From Planctomycetota bacterium (GTDB lineage: Bacteria; Planctomycetota; UBA1135; GCA-002686595), in contig JAIOPM010000025.1 in the NCBI GenBank assembly GCA_021413885.1, forward strand, positions 1 to 64,000: a stretch of DNA of 64,000 nucleotides, in the 5' to 3' direction. Positions 19,532 to 28,282 of this stretch are shown here, piece after piece; position 1 is the first letter of the stretch; every line of letters begins with the position of its first letter. The notes below the pieces were generated by a model. The model worked only from the letters and a program-made list of their open reading frames with translations. It was not told the origin of the DNA and did no database searches. Position numbers and translations under genes: made by a program.

Positions 19532-20218
19532 GTGAAGAATCCCAAGGAACTGGCCGGCCGCGCCGCGGCGGAGCTCGTGCGTGACGGCATGCAGGTCGGG
19601 CTCGGCACGGGCTCGACGGTGCACTTCACGTTGGTACGGATCGCCGAGCGGATCCACGACGAAGGCCTGCGCATCCTCGCGGTGCCGACGTCGGAGGACA
19701 CGCTTCGCAAGGCGCGCGAACTCGGCATTCCGTTGGTCGAGCTCGGGCGTGTCGAACGCCTCGACCTGACGATCGACGGCGCCGACGAGATCGACGGTCG
19801 GTTCGACATGATCAAGGGCGGCGGCGGCGCGTTGCTGCGCGAGAAGGTCGTCGCGTCGATCAGCGCGCGCGAAGCGATCGTCGTCGGCGAGGACAAGGTC
19901 GTCGAGCGCCTCGGCGTGCGTTTCAAGTTGCCCGTCGAGGTCGTGCCGTTCGCGGCGCCGGTCGTCGCGCGTGCGCTCGAAGCGCTCGGCGCGCGACCGA
20001 CGTTGCGCAAGACGGCCGCGGGCGCGACGTTCGTCAGCGACAACCACAACTGGATCTTCGATTGCGCGTTCGCGAACGGCATCGAGGACGCGGCGCGGCT
20101 CGATCAAGCGTTGAAGCGCGTGCCCGGCATCGTCGAGACCGGACTCTTCCTCGGACTTGCCCACGTGCTGTTCATCGGCTGCGCCGACGGGCGCGTCGAA
20201 GTGCGCGAGAAGAAGTAG
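19532..20218 (+). CDS. rpiA: Ribose-5-phosphate isomerase A
   Basis: Interconverts ribose 5-phosphate and ribulose 5-phosphate in the pentose phosphate pathway. The 228-residue length is normal. Family motifs are complete: GLGTGST at 23-29 (phosphate loop), DGADE at 82-86 with the catalytic Asp/Glu region, and KGGGGALLREK at 95-105 with the active-site Lys. The C-terminal VPGIVETGLFLG block is also present. GTG 19532 is the start, as the sequence just upstream does not resemble the family and a GGAAGAGG stretch lies about ten bases before it. It is divergent from feoA and followed by a strong hairpin. Confidence 0.95.
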   Translation: MKNPKELAGRAAAELVRDGMQVGLGTGSTVHFTLVRIAERIHDEGLRILAVPTSEDTLRKARELGIPLVELGRVERLDLTIDGADEIDGRFDMIKGGGGALLREKVVASISAREAIVVGEDKVVERLGVRFKLPVEVVPFAAPVVARALEALGARPTLRKTAAGATFVSDNHNWIFDCAFANGIEDAARLDQALKRVPGIVETGLFLGLAHVLFIGCADGRVEVREKK

Positions 20219-20232
20219 CGCGCGAAAAAGAG

Positions 20233-20269
20233 CGAAGCCCCCCGCAGCTCGACGCTGCGAGGGGCTTCG
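20233..20269. terminator. Bidirectional hairpin between rpiA and the cytochrome gene
   Basis: Sixteen positions on each arm (20233-20248 with 20254-20269) pair with one C-A mismatch around a five-base loop TCGAC. GTGATTTC follows on the plus strand, and on the minus strand CTTTTTCGCG follows after a short gap, giving a usable T tract. It serves the two convergent genes. Confidence 0.75.
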
Positions 20270-20289
20270 GTGATTTCAGTCGCCTGCGA

Positions 20290-23187
20290 TCAGAGCGACG
20301 AGATGTAGGAGAGCAACGCGTCGATGTCCGCTTGGACGTTCGAGCTCTGCAGCGTGATCTGCACTTTCGAGGATCCGGGGACGATCGCTTGGTGTCCGCG
20401 CACGTCGTGGAACTCGTTGAAGAACTTCTGCACGCCGGGGAACGCCGGGCCGAAGCCGTACGCCGGCGAACCGTAGACGGGGTCGTTCATCTGGGCGTCC
20501 GGATCGACCACCGCGCGCAGCGAGTACGCGACGTGGTCGTGGAAGTACGGACCGGTGGAGAACACGCCGAGCTTCGTCGGCACCGAGAAGAGCTTCATGT
20601 TGCGACCGAAGGACTTCTGCGGTCCGAACGGATCCATCGGATCGAGCGGGCACAGGTAGCTGTTGGCGTCATCGCGGGTGAACCCGTCGTTCTTGTCGGT
20701 GTTCATGACCGCGTACGTCTCGAGGTCGCTGTAGCCGTCGGCGTTCCGATCGGGATCAGGGATCAAGTCGAAGTCCTGGTCGATGTCGCAACCGGAGTTC
20801 ACGTTGCGGATGTTGAGCGAAACGATGTTCTCCTGGAGCCCGATGCAGTTCGGGTCGAACGACTCGAGGTTCTCGCCCATCGTCAGCGTCGGATCGATGA
20901 AGTCGATCGTGTAACCGCGGACGCTGTTCGACGGGACGTCGAAGTCCGGGTGGCATTGCGCGCAACCGGCGCTGCGGTTGGTCGGGTTGAGACCCGTGTC
21001 GTCGATACCGAAGAACAGGTCCTTGCCGAGCGCCGCTTGCGCGCTGTAGGTGCTGCCCACGCCGAGGTTCGGGTTGAGCGGCACCGGGATCGTCTCGTGG
21101 AAGTCGATCAGCGCTTGCTGCTCGCCGTTCGTGAAGAAGCCCGTCCCGCCGTTCTCGCCGCCGAACATCGGACCCGTCTCGCCCACGTTGAGGCGCACGC
21201 CCTTCCAGAGCACGAGTCCGGTGAGCAACGTGCCGCCGTACATCGGCATCGTCGCGCGCGGACCGTTGCCGCGTTGCCAGATGTTGCCGTCGTCGCCGCC
21301 TTCGAAGTGGCACGAGCCGCAGCTGTTGTTGAAGTTGCCCGTGGTTTGCGGCCGCGAGGCGTCTTCGAACAGCTCTTCTCCCTCACGCACCGAGGTGCTG
21401 AACAGGTCGGGCCCGATCAGCGTCGGGATCTGACCGCCGGCGGGATGGATCGTGCGCGTCTTGTAGTCGATGCGCAGCGTCGTCAGCGTGCGCGTCGCTT
21501 CGTTCATGACCACGAGGTCGGCGTCGTCGTTCGACGTGCCGGTCTTCGGGATCAGCGCGAAGCCGAGCGGCAAGTCGCCGGTCGACGTCGTGGTGCTCAG
21601 CCCCGTACGCGGCTGGAAGTTGTGGCGCGGCGGGTAGACCGACGCGAGCGTCATCGAGCCGCCGGTCACGTTGTAGAGGAAAAGGTCTTCCGAACCGCGG
21701 TTCATCATCACCGCGAACGAGCCCGTCGGGTCGTACTGCACGCGCGACGGGTGACCGGCGCGGTGCCCCATCTTGTTCTGGCCGTAGCCTTGCGCGCCGA
21801 TGAAGATCTCGACGCCGTTCGACACGCGCTCGAGGATGCCGGTGGTCGAGTTGAAGAACGCCGCTTGCGCGTAACCGGAAGTACCGATGAGGCCGGGCGA
21901 GGGCGAGATGAACGACACGAACTCGCCGCTCGGTCCGACGTTGTACGTGAAGCGCGGCTTGACGTACTTCTCGCCGATCGCACCCAGGTTCTGGTACGTG
22001 AGACGGCCGAACCAGATCTTCGCGACCTGAGTGGGTTGCAACCCGTCGATCACGAACGTGATCGCGTTGCCCGGCGTGGGCGCGCCCTTGACGCCGAGGG
22101 TGGCGATGCCGCCGCCGTTCGGGGTCGCGGTGCCGAACGGAATCGACGCGGCCGGATCGTTCGAAGCGCTGAGCTCGTTCTCGAGGCGCCGCGAGTTGTC
22201 ACCGAGCTGGTTGTAGCTCAACGCCGAGGCGTCGATCTGCGTCAGCGCCGGGTACACGCGGTTGGCGAACGCGCCCGCGAGGCCCGGACCGAAGTTGAAG
22301 TTCACGTCGTGGTTGATGTTATGCAGCACCGACGGGATCAACGCGCGCGTGCCGTCCGGCGACAGCGCGATGTCCTCGCCGAAGCGCGGCACGCCTTGGC
22401 TCTGGATCGTTTGGACCGGCGTCGGGTTGTAGAACGTGTCGTACGGGTACTCGTTCGTGTCGATCTTCGACGTCATCGTCGCCGCGATCGGCAGACCGCT
22501 GCCGTTCAGGGTGACATCGAGCACCGAGACGAACGGCGAACGGTTGTGCGTGACGAAGAGACGCGTGCTGTCGCTGCGGATGGTGAAGCCGCGGGGCTCA
22601 CCCACGTCCGCCATGCCGTCGCGGTTCGAATCGACGTCGGCGACCGTGAACGGCGGCGGGATGAAGTTCAGATTCGCGAGGTAGTTGAACGTCAACACCG
22701 GCGCGAGCGTCTGCACGTCGAAGAACTTGACGGTGGCCGAGCGGAAGCCCGTGACCGCGAAGTACTTCCCGTTCGGCGCGACCTGCACGCCATAGGGCTC
22801 GACCCCGACGTCGTTGAGGGTCGTGATCACCGTGCGGGTCGCCGCGTTGATGACGGTGACTTGGCCGCGGATCTCGGAGCCGTTGAACGGCGACACGAAC
22901 GTCTGGTTGAACCCGACGTTGCCGCGCTGACACGCGACGAAGACCTTCGAGCCATCGGCGCTGAACGCCAACGAACGCGGCCAGTTGCCGGTCGCGACCT
23001 GGCCCACGGTTCCGTGGAGCGCGAGGTTGACGACCGATACCGAGTTGTTGTCGCGGTTGCAGGTCCAGACCTCGTTCGGAGTTCCGGGACGCGCGGCGAC
23101 ACACGTGACTTGAGCATGCTGGGCCGTGGCGGTCGCGGACACGATGACCGCGGCGACGGCGCCTGAAAGGAGCTTCTGCAAGTTCAT
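20290..23187 (-). CDS. Secreted beta-propeller/dihaem cytochrome c protein
   Basis: A 965-residue exported protein with signal peptide MNLQKLLSGAVAAVIVSATATAQ. Residues about 30-560 are a YncE/YVTN-type beta-propeller with repeated blades such as EVWTCNRDNNSVSVVNL, WPRSLAFSADGSKVFVAC and YGVQVAPNGKYFAV. The C-terminal third holds two class I haem c motifs, CGSCH and CAQCH, with distant Met residues as possible ligands, as in MauG/cytochrome c peroxidase-like proteins. The segment DIDQDFDLIPDPDRNADGYSDLE resembles a calcium-binding repeat. A periplasmic or surface redox role is likely; the substrate is unknown. There is no purine-rich ribosome site before ATG 23187. The gene stands alone, divergent from the flagellar cluster. 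Confidence 0.85.
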   Translation of the reverse strand: MNLQKLLSGAVAAVIVSATATAQHAQVTCVAARPGTPNEVWTCNRDNNSVSVVNLALHGTVGQVATGNWPRSLAFSADGSKVFVACQRGNVGFNQTFVSPFNGSEIRGQVTVINAATRTVITTLNDVGVEPYGVQVAPNGKYFAVTGFRSATVKFFDVQTLAPVLTFNYLANLNFIPPPFTVADVDSNRDGMADVGEPRGFTIRSDSTRLFVTHNRSPFVSVLDVTLNGSGLPIAATMTSKIDTNEYPYDTFYNPTPVQTIQSQGVPRFGEDIALSPDGTRALIPSVLHNINHDVNFNFGPGLAGAFANRVYPALTQIDASALSYNQLGDNSRRLENELSASNDPAASIPFGTATPNGGGIATLGVKGAPTPGNAITFVIDGLQPTQVAKIWFGRLTYQNLGAIGEKYVKPRFTYNVGPSGEFVSFISPSPGLIGTSGYAQAAFFNSTTGILERVSNGVEIFIGAQGYGQNKMGHRAGHPSRVQYDPTGSFAVMMNRGSEDLFLYNVTGGSMTLASVYPPRHNFQPRTGLSTTTSTGDLPLGFALIPKTGTSNDDADLVVMNEATRTLTTLRIDYKTRTIHPAGGQIPTLIGPDLFSTSVREGEELFEDASRPQTTGNFNNSCGSCHFEGGDDGNIWQRGNGPRATMPMYGGTLLTGLVLWKGVRLNVGETGPMFGGENGGTGFFTNGEQQALIDFHETIPVPLNPNLGVGSTYSAQAALGKDLFFGIDDTGLNPTNRSAGCAQCHPDFDVPSNSVRGYTIDFIDPTLTMGENLESFDPNCIGLQENIVSLNIRNVNSGCDIDQDFDLIPDPDRNADGYSDLETYAVMNTDKNDGFTRDDANSYLCPLDPMDPFGPQKSFGRNMKLFSVPTKLGVFSTGPYFHDHVAYSLRAVVDPDAQMNDPVYGSPAYGFGPAFPGVQKFFNEFHDVRGHQAIVPGSSKVQITLQSSNVQADIDALLSYISSL

Positions 23188-23555
23188 AGGGAGGTGGCGA
23201 TTGGATGGCGGAGCGACGGAGCGCTCCTAGAAGTCGCGGACGGGGAATCTTGGTGGACGAGAGACGTGGACCCCGAACCGCCAGGAAAGGTTCCGCGGGC
23301 AGACGCCGAGATACCCCAGGATAACTCGCCGTGATCCCTTCGGAGTGTCCGCCCGGCAAAGACGGCGCAAGAGCTTCCAATCGCTTCCAGGCGACCGATT
23401 CGTCATTTGGACGCGTAGTCGCGAGCGCGAGCGCGAAGTCGTTTCCGGGTGACCGATCGGAAGTTCCCGAGCTGGAACGAGGTGCAGGCTCGCGCGGCGG
23501 CGACCACGGGCTCTAAGGCCTTGTTACGCGCGGTCTTGGGGTCCGCCGAGGCACT
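23188..23555. other. Intergenic region before fliK
   Basis: About 370 bases separate the cytochrome gene and the first flagellar promoter. An open frame continues from GTG 23449 into fliK, but its 46 extra residues show no FliK-like features and have no ribosome site. I see no RNA gene, repeat or further promoter in it. Confidence 0.4.
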
Positions 23556-23571
23556 TGGCCGCGAGCTTGCG
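23556..23571 (+). promoter_or_regulatory. Candidate sigma-54 promoter of fliK-flgD-flgE
   Basis: TGGCCGCGAGCTTGCG keeps the two essential dinucleotides of sigma-54 promoters, GG at 23557-23558 and GC at 23569-23570, with ten bases between, and the TTGC of the -12 element. The A and C of TGGCAC are replaced. Transcription would begin about 23581, only five or six bases before ATG 23587. Confidence 0.45.
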
Positions 23572-23586
23572 AACCGGGCCGTCGCA

Positions 23587-24783
23587 ATGGAGCACTCTCC
23601 CAGTCTCCGTTCCTTGGAAGCAGTAGCAGGTCGGCCGTCCGGCACGGGGCGGCCGACCTCACCTTCCGATCGCGAACGGGCGCACAACTTCGATCAGATC
23701 CTCGCCAAGCGCGAGGAGCACCGGTCCCACGTCGACGAACGCCGCGAGGCGCGAGCCGAACGCTTGCGTAACCAGCGGATCGACGAACGCCGCAAGGACC
23801 GTCCGACCGACGACGTCGACGAAGCGAAGCAGCACGACGAGTCGAAGCGCGTCGAGCAGGACGACGACCAACACGACGACCCGAACGCCGCCTCCGACGC
23901 TTCGACGAGCGCGCCGGCGAGCAAGTCCGAACCGGGCACGCGAGCCAACGGCAAGACCCGCGCGCCCGCGCCGATCGCCGAAGAGCTCCCGCAAGACGGC
24001 GAGGCATCCGCCAAGCACGCGACCGACGCGGACGTGCCCGCGATGCCTTCGACCGCCGCGCTCAAGATCCAGACGGCCGCTTCGCTCCAACGTGCGTTGG
24101 GCGGAGCGACCGCGCCGACCGAGACCTTCCAACTCGGACTCCCCGTTTCAGCGACCGGCAGCGCGAGTGAAGTTCTGACGTCGGTTCTGCATCCCGAAGG
24201 CGAAGCCGCGAGCATCACGGCGCGTCCCGACGAAGCGCGCGGACACGCGGCACCCGAGACGTCGACGCCCGACGGCGCGAATCCGCCCGCGGTGCGGTTC
24301 GAGCTCGCGACGCGCGCCGACCACGCGCGACCGACGGAAGCGCCGCGCGCCGAGCCTCAACCGACGCCGGCCGACGCTCACGCGGCGGACATCCTGCGCC
24401 AGCTCAAGCTCGAGCTCGCCGTCGGCCGCCGCGAGGCTCAGTTGACCCTCGAGCCCGCGCACCTCGGACGCATCGCGGTCAAGCTCGCGCTCGATCACGG
24501 TCGTTTGCGCGCCGAAGTGCGCGCGGAGTCGAGCGACACGCTCGCCGTCCTTCAACGTCACGTTCCGGAGTTGCGCGCGATGCTCGAAGCACGCGGCGTG
24601 ACACCGGAGAGCTTCGACTTCCAACTCGGATTCCAAGATCGATCGCGAGGCGGCGCGCAAGACGGCGCGCCTCGCCGCGACGCGCCGTCGGGCGCTTCCG
24701 AACCCACGACAATGCTCTCGCGAGCTCTGCGCGAAGCGCGCTCGCTCGTGCGCGGAGTCTGGGGCATCGACACCTACGCCTGA
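23587..24783 (+). CDS. fliK: Flagellar hook-length control protein FliK
   Basis: A secreted ruler that stops hook growth and switches export specificity. The N-terminal two thirds are low-complexity and highly charged (ERREARAERLRNQRIDERRKD, then an Asp/Glu/His-rich run) and Ala/Pro-rich. The C-terminal Flg_hook domain is clear: LKLELAVGRREAQLTLEPAHLGRIAVKLALDHGRLRAEVRAES, written here in part, followed by LQRHVPELRAMLEARGV. ATG 23587 is preferred over the open extension to GTG 23449 because the sigma-54-like site lies immediately before it. It heads a unit with flgD (18 bases downstream) and flgE, the usual hook grouping. Confidence 0.85.
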   Translation: MEHSPSLRSLEAVAGRPSGTGRPTSPSDRERAHNFDQILAKREEHRSHVDERREARAERLRNQRIDERRKDRPTDDVDEAKQHDESKRVEQDDDQHDDPNAASDASTSAPASKSEPGTRANGKTRAPAPIAEELPQDGEASAKHATDADVPAMPSTAALKIQTAASLQRALGGATAPTETFQLGLPVSATGSASEVLTSVLHPEGEAASITARPDEARGHAAPETSTPDGANPPAVRFELATRADHARPTEAPRAEPQPTPADAHAADILRQLKLELAVGRREAQLTLEPAHLGRIAVKLALDHGRLRAEVRAESSDTLAVLQRHVPELRAMLEARGVTPESFDFQLGFQDRSRGGAQDGAPRRDAPSGASEPTTMLSRALREARSLVRGVWGIDTYA

Positions 24784-24801
24784 GCGAAACACGAGAGACC
24801 C

Positions 24802-25296
24802 ATGACCATCAGCGGCATCAGCGCGAACGATCCGATCAGCCTGTCCGGCAACGACACGACGTCGAAGCTCGACAAGGACTCCTTCATGAAGCTCCTGGTC
24901 AATCAGATGAAGAACCAGGACCCGATGGAGCCCGCGGACAACACGCAGATGATCGCGCAGCTCGCACAGTTCTCGTCGCTCGAGCAGATGGAGACGTTGA
25001 ACCAGAACATCGTCGGCCTCGCCGTGCTGCAGCAGCAGAACGCGTTGCTCAATCAGCTGACGACCTCGAGCGCCCTGATCGGCAAGAGCGTCCAGTACGT
25101 CGACCCGACCTCGCAAGAGGAACAGTGGGGCACGGTGCAAGCCGTGAAGATCGTCGACGGCCTCGCGTCGCTCTCGATCGACGGCAAGGACGTTCCGCTC
25201 GCCAACGTCGGCGAGATCGGTACTCCGCCCGCGGCGACCGACACCGGAACCGACACCCAAGCCGACGGCGTCGAAGACACCGGCGCGGGCTCCTGA
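24802..25296 (+). CDS. flgD: Flagellar hook capping protein FlgD
   Basis: Caps the growing hook so that FlgE subunits assemble. The N-terminal FlgD domain is well conserved: LDKDSFMKLLVNQMKNQDPMEPADN then MIAQLAQFSSLEQM, quoted in pieces. At 164 residues it is a short form; after the conserved helix region there is only one small beta domain (IGKSVQYVDPTSQEEQWG to VDGLASLSIDGKDVPL) and a Thr/Asp-rich tail. The longer FlgD of enterics has extra tudor and fibronectin-like parts. It is the middle gene between fliK and flgE. Confidence 0.92.
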   Translation: MTISGISANDPISLSGNDTTSKLDKDSFMKLLVNQMKNQDPMEPADNTQMIAQLAQFSSLEQMETLNQNIVGLAVLQQQNALLNQLTTSSALIGKSVQYVDPTSQEEQWGTVQAVKIVDGLASLSIDGKDVPLANVGEIGTPPAATDTGTDTQADGVEDTGAGS

Positions 25297-25348
25297 TCCA
25301 ACGCAACCTCCGCATCCACACCGCGAATCACCGAGAGAAACCGAAGAC

Positions 25349-27289
25349 ATGACGAGCGCACTCTTCTCCGCCCTTTCCGGTCTGCAGGCCCACGAGTCCT
25401 GGATCAGCGTCATCGGCAACAACATCGCGAACGCGAGCACGCCGGGCTTCAAGAGCTCCCGTGCGCTGTTCAGCGACCAATTCAGCCAAACGCTGCGTTT
25501 CGCGTCGCTGCCGTCGGGCTCGCAGGGCGGACGCAATCCGATGCAGCTCGGCCTCGGCGTGCAGCTCGCCGACATCGGCCGCAACATGGATCAAGGCGTG
25601 CTCTCGAACACCGGCCGCACGTTCGACCTCGCGCTCAACGGCAAGGGCTACTTCATGGTCTCGGACGGCAACAACACGCTCTACACGCGCGTCGGCACGT
25701 TCGGGATGGACGCGAGCAGCCAACTTGTCGATCAACGTACCGGCTTCCGCGTCATCGGCCTCGACGGACAACCGGTCGACCTCGACACCGCGTCGCTCTT
25801 CCCGCCGAGCGCGACCAACGACGTCACGTTCGCCGGCAACTTGCCCGCGGTCGTCGGCGGACCGCTCGCCCAAGTGATGACGACGTCGTCGGGTCTGAAG
25901 GACGGCACGTCCGCGACGATGACCGGCGGTGTCGGGCCCTACACCGTGCCCGTCGGCTCGACGTACACGATGGAGCTCGTGATCAACGGCGGCGCGCCGC
26001 AGACCGTCAGCGTGACGAACACCGGCGCCGGCATCGACGCGACCGACGTCGTCGCGGCGATCAACGCGCTTCCGAACAGCGGCATCGTCGCGTCGGTCAC
26101 CGGCGCGAACGAAGTGCAGCTCGACACCGTCAAGACCGGCGCCGCGGCGACGATCAAAGTCGTCCCCGGCGCGACCGGCGCCAACCTCGCGTCGACCGTC
26201 GGCCTCGCGACCTCCTTGGTGAAGGGCACCGAGACCGTCGCGACGTCGACCGCGCAGTTGAACGATCTGACGTCGAACCAGACCGACTACGTCGCCGGCG
26301 ACACGATCGACGTGTCGGGCATCGATTCCGACGGCACGCCGGTGAGCGCGTCGTTCACGTACGGCGGCGGCGTCGGTCAGGACGGGACGACCGTCGCCGA
26401 CATGCTCGCATTCATCGACAACCTCTACCCGAACGCGACGGCGTCGCTGAATGCGACCACCGGCCAGATCCAGTTGACCGCCGACGCGACCGGAGCGAGC
26501 GGCATGTCGATCGCGATCACCGACAATGCGGGCACCGGCGCGACCAATTGGTCGACGCACGCTTTCACCGTGACGACCGCGGGCACCGGACCGGACACGA
26601 CCTCGACCTCGATCGAAGTCTTCGACCAAGCCGGCGTCTCGCACACGGTCAACTTCACCTACACGCGCCAGGACGACGGCAGCTGGAACGTCGACGCGAC
26701 GATTCCGTCGACCGAAGGCACGGTGCTCTCCGGCACGGTGAGCGGGCTCGTCTTCAACGACGACGGCTCGATCGGCTCGCTGCCCTCGACGCCTTCGATC
26801 TCGATCCAATTCACCGGCCAGAGCTCGCCGCAGAACTTGACGCTCGACTTCGGCACGCCCGGTCTGTTCGACGGCGTGACGCAGCTCGGCGGTCCGGCGA
26901 GCGCGTTCGCCGATCGGCAAGACGGTTTCGGCGTCGGCGAGCTCTCGAACATGTCCGTCAACGGCGACGGCGACATCCAGGGCTTCTACACGAACGGTCA
27001 GATCGACGTGCTCGGTTCGATCGGCGTCGCGACCTTCGTCAACGACTCCGGTCTGCGCGAGATCGGCAGCAATCTGTGGGCGGAGTCGCCGAACTCCGGC
27101 ACGCGCACGGTCAGCGGCGGCGCGCAAGGCAAAGCCGGCGCGGTGGTCGGCGGCTCGCTCGAGGGCTCGAACGTCGCGATCGCCGAGGAGTTCGTGCGTC
27201 TGATCGAGGCGCAGCGCGGCTTCCAAGCCAACGCACGCGTGATCAGCACGACCAGCGACGTCCTCGCCGAGTTGAACCAGCTCCTCTAG
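25349..27289 (+). CDS. flgE: Flagellar hook protein FlgE
   Basis: Main hook subunit. The N-terminal rod-domain signature LSGLQAHESWISVIGNNIAN and the ANASTPGFK loop are followed by FlgE-type blocks such as FDLALNGKGYFMVSD and YTRVGTFGMD. The C-terminal helix reads NVAIAEEFVRLIEAQRGFQ, ending ELNQLL. At 646 residues it is far longer than the 400-residue enteric protein; the extra mass lies between about residues 170 and 460 and contains repeated beta-rich segments like the flagellin IN motif (QTVSVTNTGAGIDATDVVAAIN). These would form surface domains on the hook. It is the last gene of its unit and is followed by a hairpin. Confidence 0.93.
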   Translation: MTSALFSALSGLQAHESWISVIGNNIANASTPGFKSSRALFSDQFSQTLRFASLPSGSQGGRNPMQLGLGVQLADIGRNMDQGVLSNTGRTFDLALNGKGYFMVSDGNNTLYTRVGTFGMDASSQLVDQRTGFRVIGLDGQPVDLDTASLFPPSATNDVTFAGNLPAVVGGPLAQVMTTSSGLKDGTSATMTGGVGPYTVPVGSTYTMELVINGGAPQTVSVTNTGAGIDATDVVAAINALPNSGIVASVTGANEVQLDTVKTGAAATIKVVPGATGANLASTVGLATSLVKGTETVATSTAQLNDLTSNQTDYVAGDTIDVSGIDSDGTPVSASFTYGGGVGQDGTTVADMLAFIDNLYPNATASLNATTGQIQLTADATGASGMSIAITDNAGTGATNWSTHAFTVTTAGTGPDTTSTSIEVFDQAGVSHTVNFTYTRQDDGSWNVDATIPSTEGTVLSGTVSGLVFNDDGSIGSLPSTPSISIQFTGQSSPQNLTLDFGTPGLFDGVTQLGGPASAFADRQDGFGVGELSNMSVNGDGDIQGFYTNGQIDVLGSIGVATFVNDSGLREIGSNLWAESPNSGTRTVSGGAQGKAGAVVGGSLEGSNVAIAEEFVRLIEAQRGFQANARVISTTSDVLAELNQLL

Positions 27290-27360
27290 TCCTAGGAATC
27301 CGCCCGCCCCGTTCAGCGACCTACCTCAGGCGCGGACGGTTCCTTGGGAAGACTAGGTTC

Positions 27361-27389
27361 GGGGTCGATCGCCGCGCGCGATCGGCCCC
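27361..27389 (+). terminator. Hairpin after flgE
   Basis: GGGGTCGATCGC (27361-27372) pairs with GCGATCGGCCCC (27378-27389) with one G-T wobble around a five-base loop, followed by GACGTCTTT. It lies 71 bases after flgE and before the next promoter, so it would separate the hook unit from the rod/ring unit. Confidence 0.5.
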
Positions 27390-27530
27390 GACGTCTTTGG
27401 GGGAGCGAGCTCGCGGCTCGCGCCTTCCTCGCGCGAAGTTCCTGCGCGGCGCGCAGAGTTTTCGCGGCGAACGAGGCTCGCTTCGAGCGCTCGACTCGCC
27501 GCCGACGGCGCCGAGGCCGCTTCCGCGCTT

Positions 27531-27546
27531 GGCCACGCGGTTGCTT
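27531..27546 (+). promoter_or_regulatory. Candidate sigma-54 promoter of the flgF operon
   Basis: TTGGCCACGCGGTTGCTT has GG at 27531-27532 and GC at 27543-27544, ten bases apart, with a complete TTGCT at the -12 position. It differs from TGGCAC only in the order of the last two bases. Transcription would start near 27556, four bases before ATG 27560. This is the better of the two sigma-54-like sites in the window. Confidence 0.55.
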
Positions 27547-27559
27547 GGCAGCGCGCGCC

Positions 27560-28261
27560 ATGGACCGCGGACTGTACTGGGGCATCAACTCGATGAATTC
27601 GGCCGAGCGCGGGCTCGACTCGATCGCGTCGAACCTCGCCAACCTCTCGGTCACCGGCTACAAGCGCCAAGGCACCGCGACGCAGTCCTTCGACGTCGTG
27701 ATGCGCAACAGCGTCGAGCGCCAGATCGGCGCCCATTCGACGGTCGACTTCTCGCAGGGCGCGCTGGTGCCGACCGGCAACTCGTACGACCTCGCGCTCA
27801 ACGGCCCGGGCTTCTTCGCGATCGAGACCGAAGGCGGCGAGCGATTCACGCGCAACGGTCGCTTCCGCATCGACGAAGCGGGCACGCTGCTGACCCTCGA
27901 CGGCCAACCGGTCGCGTGGGACGGCGGACGCGGCACGATCGACGTCACGATCGACGAGCCCCAGATCGACGGCGAGGGCGTCGTGTGGCAAGGCGCGAAT
28001 CGCGTCGGCCAACTGAAGCTCGTCGACTTCGCCGATTCGTCGCGCCTGGTCGCCGACGGCGCGAGCACCTACCGCACGGTCGGCAACGCGAAACCGATCG
28101 CGCGCCGTGGCGAGGTCATGCAGAAGACGTTGGAGAGCTCCAACGTCTCCGCGATCGACGAGATGGTGGCGATGGTCGCCATGCAACGCAATTACGAGTC
28201 GTCGACCCGCGTCATGACCGCGATCGACGGAACGTACCGCCGCCTGACGGCACAACGCTGA
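27560..28261 (+). CDS. flgF: Flagellar proximal rod protein FlgF
   Basis: A 233-residue rod protein of the FlgF/FlgG family. The N-terminus MDRGLYWGINSMNSAERGLDSIASNLANLSVTGYK, cited in part, has the conserved SNLAN and TGYK elements. The centre has YDLALNGPGFFAIE and the C-terminus NVSAIDEMVAMVAMQRNYESSTRV. The N-terminal start and order next to flgG favour FlgF. An in-frame extension back to 27344 would run through the promoter and terminator and is rejected. It is the first gene of an operon of eleven closely spaced genes to 37880. Confidence 0.88.
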   Translation: MDRGLYWGINSMNSAERGLDSIASNLANLSVTGYKRQGTATQSFDVVMRNSVERQIGAHSTVDFSQGALVPTGNSYDLALNGPGFFAIETEGGERFTRNGRFRIDEAGTLLTLDGQPVAWDGGRGTIDVTIDEPQIDGEGVVWQGANRVGQLKLVDFADSSRLVADGASTYRTVGNAKPIARRGEVMQKTLESSNVSAIDEMVAMVAMQRNYESSTRVMTAIDGTYRRLTAQR

Positions 28262-28282
28262 TTTCGAGGAGTCTCTGGAACC

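Noticed and set aside
23449-23586. N-terminal extension of fliK from GTG 23449
   Set aside because: No ribosome site, no FliK-like sequence, and it would run through the sigma-54-like promoter.
27344-27559. N-terminal extension of flgF upstream of ATG 27560
   Set aside because: It crosses a hairpin terminator and a promoter-like site and adds an Arg-rich segment not found in rod proteins.
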